A stretch of DNA of 64,000 nucleotides from Chalara sp. BL73 (taxonomy: Eukaryota; Ascomycota; Leotiomycetes; Helotiales). The stretch spans positions 434,001-498,000 of the forward strand of contig CAKJVC010000030.1 in assembly GCA_918026815.1 (NCBI GenBank), read 5' to 3'. This document shows, piece by piece, positions 10,733 to 22,150 of the stretch (position 1 is its first letter; every line of letters begins with the position of its first letter). The notes under the pieces are model-generated. The model was not told the DNA's origin and searched no databases. It saw only the letters and a program-made list of their open reading frames with translations. The translations under genes were made by a program, and so were the position numbers.

Positions 10733-10985
10733 TACGTCGAGTGAGAAATGGAGGTCGAAGGTGATCTGATGAAAGGTGGAAGACTGAGTTGTATGGATTA
10801 TCGACTCTGGGGTAGCTGGGCAAATCATTGCAAAGTTCAAGCACAGCGAGAGACACAGAGTCGATGTTCACTTGGAAGATAAGTTAGCCACTGGAAGGGA
10901 GTCTGGATTCTCAGTGTCTGTCCCATAAAGCCAACCTGCAGCATATGATTTCAAGTGTTGTTAGTCCTATTCGATGAGAAGATCG
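10733..10985. other. Downstream flank of module copy 1
   Basis: No gene. The first ~75 bases (for example GGTGATCTGATGAAAGGTGG) match the sequence downstream of copy 2 near 15410-15475, so the duplication runs past the stop codon to about 10805. Confidence 0.5.
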
Positions 10986-10993
10986 TTTTTTAT

Positions 10994-11496
10994 CAGTGTA
11001 GTAAGAAAAAATCAAAATAATCAATTATAATTAATTATAATTATTGATTTTGATTTTGATTTTGATTTAGTGATTTTCGATTTGATTTTGATTATACTTA
11101 ATTGTAATCATTGATTATGATTTTGATTTTGATTATTTATATATAGTGTCACGTTTTATCTTTGAATAACGCGTGACTTACTGTAGCCGAGCTCTCAGAG
11201 CTTTTCACGTATATAAATCGCGCTTTTTTCGAGTTTCACTTTTTTTTTTAGGCTTTAATTTTTTCGTATTATACTACTGTTGCTTATTGTATTTGTAAAT
11301 GCACAGCGCATGCTGTAACAGATTCATAATAAAATAAAAATTTAATAGTAAAATCACGTGTCAGACCCACTTTTAAATCAATTATAATCAATTATAATAC
11401 TTGATTTTGATTTTGATTTTGATTATGGTTTTTTATTTTGATTATGATTATGATTATGGGTCTAGTAAATTGATTATAATTGATTTTCCTACACTG
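10994..11496. mobile_element. Non-autonomous hAT element (MITE), 503 bp
   Basis: It begins CAGTGTAGTAAG and ends as the complement of CAGTGTAGGAAA. Perfect 8-bp target duplications TTTTTTAT lie at 10986-10993 and 11497-11504. The CAGTG ends and 8-bp duplication are hAT hallmarks. Inside both ends are arrays of ATTATAATTGA and TTTTGATTTTGATT, probably subterminal binding repeats. No transposase frame. Confidence 0.88.
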
Positions 11497-11504
11497 TTTT
11501 TTAT

Positions 11505-12267
11505 ACTGCCTTCAAGTGCATGGTGTGGACATTTAATTAAATGCTTGGAAACATATATGTTTAGACTACTTTTAAACCTTATACTGGCAGTGCACTGCCC
11601 AGTGCGCAACCCCTAGACTGGCGAGACTAACAGTGCAAAGGCACCACACGAAACGCACCGTTGAGCAAATCAGAGCGCACTAAACTGCCACACTATTGCC
11701 AACACTGGCTGCAAGCGATGAATTCTTAGTTATTGACTTTGAACGGTCTTCAATTATGATGGAACTGCTCGACAATTACCTCGCGCTGCTATAGGAGTGA
11801 TCAGGAATCATTATTAAAAAGAGTGTTACAAATCTAGAGGTTCGCGAGATAGAATGTTCTCTCATCATTGGAGGAGTGAGAAAAGTCTATTTCAGATCAA
11901 TACCTTTGTCCTTCGAAGTTCAAGGAGATAAGGGGAGAAACCTATGACGATGCTCCAGCCTTCGGTGTTCTATAAAAAGAAAGAGAAACGTGGAGCAACG
12001 CTTTTTGGTGTGAAGAGAGACTATGTTGGGAAGATGCTTACAGCATTCCATCAGAGAACACTATATTCCGGATGCCCCATTTAATCTAAAAAAGGTCGAG
12101 GATACAGTGATTCTATTAGTGAGAATCTAATCTTTTTACTGTTATCTCCTTATAACGCCTAACGCCCCTTTATTTCTTCCGGCTAGTAAACCAAACACAA
12201 AAAACAAAAAAGCAAAACGCCACTTCTGTGAATCTAGATCTCAATTATCGATTAGACCAGTGATCAA
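11505..12267. other. Intergenic, no gene seen
   Basis: No open frame with family features and no clear repeat boundary. It lies between the hAT MITE and the 3' end of secreted-protein copy 2. Confidence 0.4.
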
Positions 12268-12900
12268 TCAACAGCCGAAGGTGTCCTTGGCTTTGTTTTT
12301 CCTCAGGCACTTTTCCTTGTCAACAATTTCTGCTGCGTGGCCATCGACCTTCTTTTGGGTCCAACCTGAGTACCCAATCAAGCCTGGCAGTAGCTTCTGT
12401 CCATTCTTTCGGCCTTCAATCTCACTATACATTAATTAGCATTTTATCAACGAATGGCTTAAAAACCAAGTCCAGTAAGAGGCTACCCACCTTTCAAGGG
12501 CCGCAATGATTTTCTTAACTATGGCTTCCTTCTGTTTCTTATCCGTTTCCTTTTTCAAATCCTTGGCCAGCCCGTCATATATTCTCGATTTGGCCTTGTA
12601 CGCCGTGTGAATCGTTTCCCACTTCGCCTGATCTTCCGCTTGACCGCGAGTCACGAGCTGATGGCCGGTCACAGATTCAACGTATGCGAGAGCTTCAGCG
12701 TAGGCATCACGCTTGACTTGAGCTGCCTCGACACTGGACTCAAAGTCACGTCTGGCAATCTCAAAGTTGCTTAGGGCTTCGGCTTCGGCACTGGCAAAAG
12801 CCTCTCGTTTTGCGACAGCATCGGTGGAAACGGCTCGGGCGGCGATCAAGTTGGGCAGGAGGAATGCCGCTGCTGCAATGAGGTTGAGAGAAAACTGCAT
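12268..12900 (-). CDS. Small secreted protein, copy 2 of a duplicated pair
   Basis: Exons 12491-12900 and 12268-12424 with a 66-nt intron (GTGGGT..TAG) give 188 residues, the same length as copy 1. Signal peptide: MQFSLNLIAAAAFLLPNLIA. Residues around EAEALSNFEIARRDFESSVE and QVKRDAYAEAL are identical to copy 1. The C-terminal half differs strongly (DGLAKDLKKETDKKQKEAIV) and ends in CLRKNKAKDTFGC. A 113-bp block (12698-12810) differs from copy 1 by one silent base. Family unrecognised; effector-like or wall-associated role is inference. It is divergent from the second F-box/LRR gene. Confidence 0.8.
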
Positions 12901-13830
12901 GGTGTCTTGGGAATATAGAATGGAAACTTGTGTGTTGCTGTGTTTTGATAGAATGAGATAGGAAAAGAGAATGGAAATGTGTGTGTTGCTGAGTTGTTGA
13001 TGGAATGAGATGAGAAAGTGAATGAATTGATTCTTGCAAGTGGAATCTGCATTTTTTTTATAAGTTTCCGTCGTGTTTGTGGAAAGCTCGGGATCGTGTT
13101 AACATCCTGGAGGCTCACGACACAAGTCCCAGAATAATGGTGAGAGGTGTAATACTATGGAGCTCTTGAGCCTCAGACATAGCCCAAAGATTACCTCGTA
13201 AGGACGTCCCCGTAATAATCCTACCGACTATAAAGAGAACGCATTCAGATCCTTAAAAGCAGCGGGCAGTGCACAATAGATGCTAAGCCATCGTATATTT
13301 TTAAGCTTATCCTACCGCAGATTGCCGCTTTAATTGAATATCACGATATGAGGCGAAGCAGGGAGGACGACTATAAATAGGCCAATGGGGCCACGGATTG
13401 CGGGACTACCCCACTATTCTATTAAAGTAAATATCCACTCCATTCTTCTTAATTTCTCCCAATTCCTCTCAATTTCTCTTAATTCCTTCAATTCCTCCCA
13501 ATTTATCACCCTACAGATAGCTTACCATGTCTTCGGATTGCTGACTTTTACGTGTTGCTGTGCGAGCCGAGAGTTTATTTAGTGTGCTGCGACTATAACT
13601 CCGCCGCAATTACGTAGCTCTCTAGGATTGGTCAAAACACTTCGAATTTCCAATTTAACTTAAATTATCCCAAAAAAAACAAAAACAAATGTTGCTGAAA
13701 AATCAAACGAGGCTGAAAAAGTCGAAGTCAAGCTAAGTGCTCGTTCGATTTTTTAGGTGCACCTCGAGTTTACCTTCCCTTGACTCACCTCTCCAACAGT
13801 ACAACACGACCTTCTCGACACGTATTGACA
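12901..13830. promoter_or_regulatory. Divergent intergenic region of module copy 2
   Basis: It carries the 5' ends of both genes. Close to the secreted gene, about 12915-13030, is an imperfect two-copy repeat including TGTGTGTTGCTG and GAATGAGAT; copy 1 has a related, more decayed version. At 13430-13500 there is a CT-rich tract (repeats of TTCTCTTAATTCC). No inserted transposon is seen here. Confidence 0.5.
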
Positions 13831-15358
13831 ATGCATCGGCTAGTCTCTATCCCGGAGATAGTGGCCGTGATTCTTACCAGGTCCGAACATGCCTTACTCC
13901 GAAGCTGTCTCCAAGTCAATCATCTGTTCTCTAACGAAGCTGTCCGGATCTTGTGGCACAGGTGTGGAGCCGGATTTCCTGTCCGTTATTTGGGCAGACA
14001 TCCTACAGTACGTGACTTGGCCAAGCTCGCCGCCCACGACGTGTCGCGGGCTCAGTACTATGCCAACTGCATTCACGAGCTTCGGTTTGTTGGCAGCGAA
14101 GAGGACTGGCCAGGAGGGGAGCAATGGTACAATTCCTTGCGGAGCTTACGATTTCCTACTCTCAAATCCCTTACAGCCGGAAGCTACAAGATGAACGATA
14201 TTGGTCTGGCAGATGCATTCAACAAATTCCTCTTTGAATGGCTTGAGCGATCCTGGCCTACCGAAAGTAGCCCGAACCTGAAGGCTTTGCATTTGGTTTT
14301 AAATGAATCATATTCCTTCGAAGGCGTAGAAGAAGCTATTTGGTTTATCAAGTTTACGCCAGTATTGTCGTCACTTTCTGTCGACGATTCGTTTGACATC
14401 TGGCCGCTACCCGTTCTGAAATCCTTGGTTGCTCTTCCTGCGTTACGTAAGCTCGAGGGGAAAAGCTTAAGTGTAGAGCTTTTAAGAGATTTGCCTGCAT
14501 TTCCAGTTCTAGAAGAACTTGCTACAAAATTCGCAGGCTCAATCGACATCATATCGTTACTGTTCCCTAATCTTTCAGTATTGACGCTAGAATTATCACA
14601 ACCAATCGAAGGGCTGGGCTCGCTAGCTGATCTTTCTTTTCTGACATCTTTGTACGATGTTTTCTATAACTTATTCTCGCTTTCTTGCAAGAGTCGGGAG
14701 GAGCCGAGAGGAGTGAGACACAATGCAGTCGCATTGTTTAGTCAATCTTCCTCTTCAACTATTTCGGCTCTTGAATCCCTTGTAAAACCAAGTGCTAACT
14801 TGCAGTAGGGATCTCGCATATGCTGAGGGCAGCAGTATTTCAGGACAGGATTTACTTGCACTCGCCCACGGATGCCCAAAACTCAAAAATATCAAACTTC
14901 CTGGAGCTTCTGAGCTCATGATAGGGGAGCCCTGCCCTCGCGGCGAATCTATCGATGATACAACTATAGACGCATTCGCACGCGCTTTGCCTAATATTGA
15001 AATATTCCACTTTGGCCTTGAAAATCGCTCCGTACTTACTCACCAGGCCGTTATTTCGCTAGCACGTCATTGTCCGAAGTTAAGCTACTTCCATATCACG
15101 GCTAACATTTCTATACCTGATTTGATTCAAGGTCTGGAAAAAACTGGAAAGGAAATTGGAGCCGCCGCACCATTACCAAGTATAACATTTATGCGTTACT
15201 ATCTTGACGAGGACATTCAGCACAGTTATAGAGATATCCGGTCGCTTGCCCGCCAATTGGCCAAATTAGCACCTCAACTCTGCGAGTTTAATATCACGGA
15301 CGGAAGTGAGGATGATGATGAGTTTCAGCTTCAGGTTGAGTTGGTGACGGATTCATAG
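13831..15358 (+). CDS. F-box/LRR-like protein, copy 2
   Basis: Exons 13831-14651 and 14809-15358 with a 157-nt intron at the same codon as copy 1 give 456 residues. The N-terminus MHRLVSIPEIVAVILTRSEH leads into VNHLFSNEAVRILWHRCGAG, again F-box-like. LRR-like stretches follow, such as LKALHLVLNESYSFEGV, LPALRKLEGKSLS and LSVLTLELSQPIEGL. The C-terminus has the acidic DGSEDDDEFQLQ and ends VELVTDS. An acceptor three bases upstream (after CAG) would also keep frame. Substrate-recruitment by ubiquitin ligase is inferred from the family only. Confidence 0.75.
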
Positions 15359-15591
15359 AGGGAAGACTTTCATCCCAATATTGACATGTCGAACGAGACG
15401 TGAACTTCGAAGATGACCTGATAGAGGGAGAAAGATTGCGGATAAAGAGGTGTATGGATAAGCGTCATAACCAAATGTAAAAATCCGAGCATCCGGGTAG
15501 ACTTTTGATAGAAGTTCGTAAGGCCCATATACGTTATCTTTCTCACGGCTATAGAGCCATGTGTTGTAAGCATTACCGGTCAAGCTATGGA

Positions 15592-15981
15592 CAACAACAC
15601 TAGTTCATGAATTGCGCGCGTTGCACCTTTTGCAAACTGATCTATACTTGACAAAAGCGAAGTTGGAGAGCTATTTTGATGTGGTACGATTCTTTCTTTG
15701 ACATATATAGTCTGAGATTGTGTTTCAATTACGTTGTTTGGAGTTTTAGGCTCCCAAATTAAAGGTAAACCGGACGATGTTCTAGGCGTAGCTGGAGTTG
15801 GCAGTTTGATATCTAGGTGTGAAATCACATATTCTGGGTCGTACGGCACAAGGCCTGTTCCGCGGAACCCTCCTCGAATATTTGATGCAATCATTATTGT
15901 ACGAAATGCGGTGTGGAAAGCAGGAAAAAAGTCTTCCTTAGAAATATAAGTAATATGCGCACGCATCAGCTTTTCAATTTC
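15592..15981 (-). mobile_element. Truncated inverted copy of the pogo element (C-terminal part)
   Basis: The minus strand encodes MRAHITYISKEDFFPAFHTA, then VPYDPEYVISHLDIKLPTP. It matches 17326-17710 of the pogo element in opposite orientation. Here the run before CCTGC has six T, keeping the frame that is lost in the longer copy. Both ends are abrupt: similarity stops at about 15592 and 15981. With the element at 16269 it forms a large inverted repeat. Confidence 0.8.
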
Positions 15982-15994
15982 GGGGGTTACAGTT

Positions 15995-16065
15995 GGGCCA
16001 GGGTAGAAAAATCTTGGCCCAGGGTAGAAATCATAGCTTTAAGAGCTCAGCCAGGGTAGAAATCT
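15995..16065. repeat. Three short copies of CCAGGGTAGAAA
   Basis: The motif occurs at about 15998, 16019 and 16051, twice preceded by TTGGGCC or TTGGCC. It lies between the inverted pogo fragment and the full pogo element. Purpose unknown. Confidence 0.4.
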
Positions 16066-16268
16066 CACCCCAGCATATGCCAAGCATAAAAGAAGCCACA
16101 CCAAAAAAACGCGCTTCGCGTTTTTTATAACGGCGCGTACAATATAACTTTTAAACAAATCTATGCTTTTGCGTTGCTTAATTAATTCGACTATAAAAAC
16201 TACTGCAAGTAAATGTGTAATTAAATGAATAAATAAGTTTGGTGTAAGTAGAACTTTACGTATACCTA

Positions 16269-18099
16269 GCCCACAAGCGAACTTCCATTTTTTTTCTTGG
16301 CATTGTACGAACTACCTTTCAACAACATTTTTTTATATATACTAAAATGGTTCGTACTTGGAATGAATCCGACTTTATTTTAGCAGTAAATACGCTTCAA
16401 AAGAATCCACATTTAAAGCCAAGTCGCGTAGCTCGAACTTACAATGTGCCTCGCAAAACATTGTATAACCGATATCACGGAATAACTTCACGACGCGATA
16501 TTTCAGCTGATTCCCGAAAACTTACCGATCTTGAAGAAAATGTTTTCCTACGACATATCCTTGACTTGGATTCACGGTCATTTCCTCCCCGACTTAGTAA
16601 TATTGAAGATATGGCTAATCAATTACTTCAACAACGAAACGCCAGACGCGTCGGCAAAAACTGGACTTCAAACTTCGTACGACGACAACCAGAGCTACGA
16701 ACGCGTTTAATCGAAGAATCGACTATCAGCGAGTTCAGTGCGAAGACCCTGACGTGTATAATGCATAGTTTCGCCTCGTACGAAACACAATTGACAAATA
16801 TGGGATTCAGGAAGAAGATATATACAACTTTGACGAAACGGGATTTGTAATGGCCAGATTTCGTCTGAAATGGTTGTAACAAGCTCTGAACGACGTAATA
16901 AGCCTCAAACTGTACAACAAGGGAACCAGGAATGGATTACAGTAATTCAAGGGATCGGTTCGTGCGGCTATGTGCTGCCGCCATATATAATTGTTGCGGG
17001 CAAAACCCACCTTTCGTCGTGGTATGAAAATAGTCAATTGCCGTCCGATTGGGTTATTGCTGTTACTGCGAATGGCTGGACAACAAATGAACGAGGCTTA
17101 GATTGGATTCGGCATTTCAATTTACATACAAAGAGTCGTACAAAGGGTGGTTATCGACTTTTGATTCTTGATGGCCACGAAAGCCACCACTCGACTGATT
17201 TCGAGCTTTATTGCAAAGAACACAACATTATTACTCTTTGTATGCCTGCACATTCGTCTCACAAGCTTCAGCCTCTTGATGTTGGTTGTTTTCGTGCGTT
17301 AAAAAGATCGTATGGCGCTGAAATTGAAAAGCTGATGCGTGCGCATATTACTTATATTTCTAAGGAAGACTTTTTCCTGCTTTCCATACCGCATTTCGTA
17401 CAACAATGATTGAATCAAATATTCGAGGAGGGTTCCGCGGAACAGGCCTTGTGCCGTACGACCCAGAATATGTGATTTCACACCTAGATATCAAACTGCC
17501 AACTCCAACTTCGCCTAGAACGTCGTCCGGTTTACCTTTAATTTGGGAGCCTAAAACTCCAAGCAACGTAATTGAAACACAATCTCAGACTATATATGTC
17601 AAAGAAAGAATCATACGACATCAAAATAGCTCTCCGACTTTGCTTTTGTCAAGTATAGATCAGTTTGCAAAAGGTGCAACGCGCGCAATTCATGAACTAG
17701 CGTTGTTGCGCGAAGAGAACAGAGCACTTCGCAAAGCAATAATGAGCTTAGTCGGCGGCGTCGTACGAAAAAGCGCCGAATACAAGAAGGAGGATCACTT
17801 AGTTTGCAAGATGCGCAAGATCTTCAAGCTCAAAGTGATGTTAATGCTCAATTACAAGCCGATTTGGGCCAAGATAGTAGTCGTACAAAGCAAAACGCAC
17901 CACAACAACGACGCTGTGGATTGTGCGGAGAGTTTGGCCACAACGTGCGAACATGTCAAAAGAGTAGATTAGAGCTTGAAGATTCAGATATTGAAGAGTT
18001 ATAATTAATTATTTGTATTGTTGTTTAAATATTTGAGTATTTCGTACGATGCCAAGAAAAAAATGGAAATTCGCTTGTGTTGGAAACTCGCTTGTGGGC
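16269..18099 (+). mobile_element. pogo/Fot-like DNA transposon
   Basis: The left end reads GCCCACAAGCGAACTTCC after TA (16267-16268). The right end is the inverse, GCCCACAAGCGAGTTTCC, followed by TA (18100-18101). The next bases (CTTGGCATTGTACGAA) are also inverted at the right end after a short extra insertion of about 20 bp. Total 1831 bp with one transposase gene. TA target duplication fits Tc1/mariner-pogo. Confidence 0.85.
16347..18004 (+). pseudogene. pogo-type transposase, frameshifted
   Basis: The N-terminal psq/CENP-B-like helix-turn-helix includes SRVARTYNVPRKTLYNRY. The catalytic DDE domain shows NFDETGF (first Asp), LLILDGHESHHS (second) and LQPLDVGCF (third). Frame breaks: near 16790-16800, before YGIQEEDIYNFDETGF; near 16870, before EMVVTSS; and at the T5 run before CCTGC (about 17376-17380), where the inverted copy has T6. 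A further change of frame near 17800 brings in QDAQDLQAQSDVNAQLQADL and a final CGLCGEFGHNVRTC zinc-knuckle-like segment. At least three lesions, so inactive as read. Confidence 0.85.
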
Positions 18100-18130
18100 T
18101 ACGTTAGCTCAGTTTTACACCTTATTCAGG

Positions 18131-18544
18131 TCTGTAACTTAGTTTGACTTTGTCTGCTGGTCGCTACTATTCACACACAGCAAAGTCTAATGTTTCTTTA
18201 TTTTTACGAAATTCTATTTATGTAGGGCTTCAGCCGCAGATTGGTATTTGGAACATGGTATCTGGGGACCCCAGCTTTGGCCCCATTTTATTTTTACGTG
18301 GGCAGAATCGCCTCACCGCCTGGTATTTGCGCCAGGTACCAGCCGGCGTGGCATCAGCTTCGCGGTTAGGTGGCTGCTTTCAAGAGTTTAAAAGCCGTTT
18401 GCTTTTTTATCTACTTAAAGTCTTGGGTTATTGGCTGGTCCCGGGACCTCTATCCCTGGGACCTTTATTGGTCCTGGGACGACATGGCGTCCTGGGGCTC
18501 CTCCTCCCGGGGCCTCAGCAAGTCCCAGGATTCGGTTCGTGACA
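18131..18544 (-). mobile_element. Solo LTR-like element, 414 bp
   Basis: On the minus strand it starts TGTCACGAACCGAATCCTGG. Perfect 5-bp direct repeats TCAGG (18126-18130 and 18545-18549) flank it. The other end is TCTGTAAC, so the element ends GA rather than CA, a departure from the usual TG..CA. The first ~150 bp match sequence at 49289-49440 in the other orientation. The long open frames here are GC-rich LTR, not a gene. Confidence 0.65.
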
Positions 18545-19127
18545 TCAGGACGGCTAAAGGCGGCATAGTCTGGAGCTGCGAGCTTTTCAGATAATTAAAA
18601 CTGGATCTGCTCGGATATTGAGAATGTCGGTAAGCGGCCTCTAGGCTCTTTTAGCTGACCCTCTGTATCAACGGGACTAAGAGCCAGCAGCACTGGAAAG
18701 TATCGAATATAAAAATTCCGTCGGAAAAAAGTTTAACAAGCTACAAAAAACGCTGCTACTGTTTGAAAGTAAAAGGCTTTTTGACTAATGCTAAATAGAC
18801 GACTTTTAAGACGAGACTACTAGTATGCCTTTTTAAAATGTGCAAGTAAAGATCGCTCGTCTACACAAGTATAAAAGCAGTGTGTCAAAAAAAAACTCTA
18901 ATTACTCGAGTACTACTTGAGTTACTCGAGTAGTTTAGAGTAGAGTTAGAGTAGCGTTTTTGTAATTACTCTAAAGTATATTACTCAAGTAACTCGAGTA
19001 GTACTCTAGAGTAGGTAATATGAAGCACGTGATTTTTTAAAATCTCAATAAATATAGAATAACAATAATAATAACTACTAATTTTAAGTATTGTTAAGTA
19101 CAACCTAGCTTCTCTTTTTATATTTTT

Positions 19128-21810
19128 CTATTCTTTTATAAAAAAGTCGTTATTTTCGTGTTTTAGCTTTTTTTTAACTTCTTTAATCTCTTTTACTAGC
19201 TCGTCTTTAAATATGCCCCAACTTTTAAGGCATATAAGCTTTTCAAAAGTTTTTTTATTAAGTCGATTTCGAACTTTAGATATAATAAAAGCTCTTGTAC
19301 TAAAAAAAACTTTCGCTACTAGCTGAAGTAGCAGGAATTTGTAAATATTTTCTTGCTATTAAAAATAATACCGGATATTTATTTTTATTAGTACGCTAAA
19401 AGTCTAAAGGTCTTGTTTATATTAAATATTAGTTATTTTTGTATTATGTTATAATAAAAAATCACTTACAGTTCTAGGTTTTCTTTTTTCTTTTAAATAA
19501 AGAGTTAATTCGTCTAAAATAAGCTTTTCTTCAAGCTTAAGATATATATTTAAATCGTCGCTATCGTTGTAAATATCTTGTTCTTGATTATCCGCTTGAA
19601 TAGGATTACTAGCTTCGTAATCTTTTTTATAACTATTTAAATATTAATAAAAATTTAATATATATTAAAAAAAACTAACTTTTGGAAGTCTATATAAAGC
19701 TTATTATATATATCAATAAATATACTATTAAATAATCCGATATTAACAAGCCCTTCTTGTTTAATTCTAGGATCTAAAATTAAAGCTAAATGAAGAGATT
19801 TACTTTTTTCAATACTTCCTGTTTTAGGATAGTATTTACGTAGTTTAGCTATTCTTTTATCAATTGCTTCAATAAAGACTTTATCCTATTAAATTATTAA
19901 TATATAACAAATTATTAATAGTTAATAAAAAATTTTAAATACTTACTTTAAATTCTGTTTTAAAATTTTCAAGTTTATTATATATATTATAAACTTCCGG
20001 TATAATATAATAAGCCGTCGGATATTCTTTAGCTTGTAATTTAGTAGTAGCTCGAATAAAAATAGTTAAAATCTTTAAAATATTGTTTAAATAAATTAAC
20101 TCTTTTTCGGTTAAAAGTAAAGTTTTGCTTTTGAAAGCTTTAGAGCTAGACCCGTTTATAACAGTTTCAATAGCTGTATAAACATGTAAAAACTTTTTAA
20201 GCATATAATAAGTAGAAGACCACCGAGTTTTTTGATCTAATAATAAGTTAAATCTTTAATATAAATAATACTTATTGCTATTGAAAATTAACAAACTTAC
20301 TTAATTAAGGAAACCGAAGGTTTTCGATGTTAAAAGCATTAAACTGAGCTATTAATAAGCGTTTATTTTCTTGATTATATTTAAGAGCGATTATAATTTT
20401 TCGGACTTTACGCTAAATCGATAAATCTATATATAATATTAATATTTATAATATAATATAATATAATAAATAACTTACTTGTAATATTAGTTTCTTTTTT
20501 TCGCTTTCTTTTTTATAAACGTTTTTATTAACTTGATAAGCTATATCGTAATCGTTTTTAATAATATTTTTTAATATATTTTGTATAACTAAATTTAAAA
20601 CGTGAGCTATACAAAGTATATTACCTTGAAATTTAAGCTTTTCTCTATTATAATGTTTTGTAAAAGCTTTTAATAAAGTGTCGTTTAACGAAGCGTTATT
20701 TCGAGTAATACTATTAAAAAAATTAATAAAAAATCTTTTAACAACAAAATAGTTAATAATTAACTTACCTAGTTATATTATACTTTATATTAAAATCTTT
20801 TAAAGTTTGAATTAAAACTTTATTTAAATAAACACCTGAGTGAATATCTTTTAAATTTCGCATTGCTAGTAAATACGATTTTAATTCAAATCGACTATTA
20901 ATAAAATGTCTAAATTCAAGTTAGTAAATTAATTATTAAAAATTAATATAATTAAAAATACTTGCATTGTAATGCCGAAATAAGCGTTTTGATTTATAGC
21001 AGTCCAAACGTTTAAAGTTAAAAAAAAAGTACCGTTATTAATAATTTTTTTTTTAATTCGTTTTGAATTAAAAGCAAATTATTATTAAAGCTTTCTTGTA
21101 ATTTATTAGTTAATACTTTAGAATATAATTTTGGTATTTGCCTAATAAGTATAATTAGTATTATGCGCATATATATAAGTAAAAAACTTACGGGTTTAAA
21201 TAATAAACTATATTTTTAAAAGATTTAGTAGTAACTGCTCGAAATGATATATTATTAGCTATAATAAAAGCTAGTAAAAGCTTTTTAAACTTGTTTTCGT
21301 TAAATCGAAAAACAGGCGAAGTATTAGCTTTTTGACGTTTAAAAGAACTAGTAATAGTAGACTGAGTACTAGAACTTTCGCTAAGTTCGTCTATTAATAT
21401 AATTAGTAAAAGAAAATTAATAAGCTTTATTAAAAATAAACTTACTTAAAAGTACACTTTTAATAATAGCATCTATATTAACAACTTTGTGTTTATTTTT
21501 ATAATGTTTAATATAATTGCTCGTAGATTCAAAAACTCGATGATTTAACTATTGTTTGCTAAATATTATATAAGTATATATAAATAAGTCGTACTTTAAA
21601 TAATCAATATACTTACTTACAGCCTTTATAAAGGCAAGTAATAGTAACAGTTCGAAAGTTATTAACTTTTTCAGGGTTATTTTTAATAGAATCAAGCTCT
21701 TTTTTAAATAGCTTTTCTTTAAAAATAATAGGTTGATTGTTTAAAAAAGGCAATTTAAAATCAGAGTGATTTTGTTCGATATTAAAACGGATAGAAGTAT
21801 TTTGAGACAT
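19128..21810 (-). pseudogene. hAT transposase A, decayed
   Basis: The ATG at 21810 starts MSQNTSIRFNIEQNHSDFKL, leading to a likely BED-type finger start (TVTITCLYKGCK). Later exons show LLLTEKELIYLNNILKILTI and KEYPTAYYIIPEVYNIYNK (19935-20204). The C-terminal dimerisation part reads NKYPVLFLIARKYLQIPATS, SASSES and KVRNRLNKKTFEKLICLKSW. A TAG at 19396-19398 replaces a Trp that is present in element B (QYWLVNKNKYPVL). The frame also shifts in the T run after SSES. Introns are short and AT-rich, and not all were resolved. Confidence 0.75.
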
Positions 21811-22030
21811 ATTATAATAATATATATAATAAGTTAAAGTACTTTTGTAATAATAGTTGTTGTTGTAATAAACTTGTAGTTAATATAATATAGTTTTACT
21901 TTTTATAAGTTGTAAAAAACAAAAAACTTGATTTTATTTATATCAAATTAAAATAATTCTAGTAGTTTCGTTTTATTATTAATCAAAAATCTAGTATGTT
22001 TTTTACTTTACTAATTAAAATTATTTATTT

Positions 22031-22150
22031 ATAATCAGTACATTTATAATCAATACATTTATAATCAATACATTTATAATCAATACATTTATAATCAATA
22101 CATTTATAATCAATACATTTATAATCAATACATTTATAATCAATACATTT
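22031..22150. repeat. Eight tandem copies of a 15-bp unit
   Basis: Unit ATAATCAATACATTT, eight copies in exact register; the first copy has one change (CAGTA). It lies inside hAT element A on the 5' side of its transposase. Translation in one frame gives YKCIDYKCID, an artefact of the repeat. Confidence 0.9.

Noticed and set aside
12761..13118. Frames rich in HTHFHSLF-type repeats on the minus strand
   Set aside because: They come from the imperfect repeat in the 5' region of secreted-protein copy 2 and overlap its coding start out of frame.
18144..18594. 132- and 74-residue open frames
   Set aside because: They fall inside a GC-rich solo LTR shared with 49289-49440 and have no family features.
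22031..22150. Short regular repeats as a CRISPR array
   Set aside because: Units are directly adjacent without spacers and the genome is eukaryotic.
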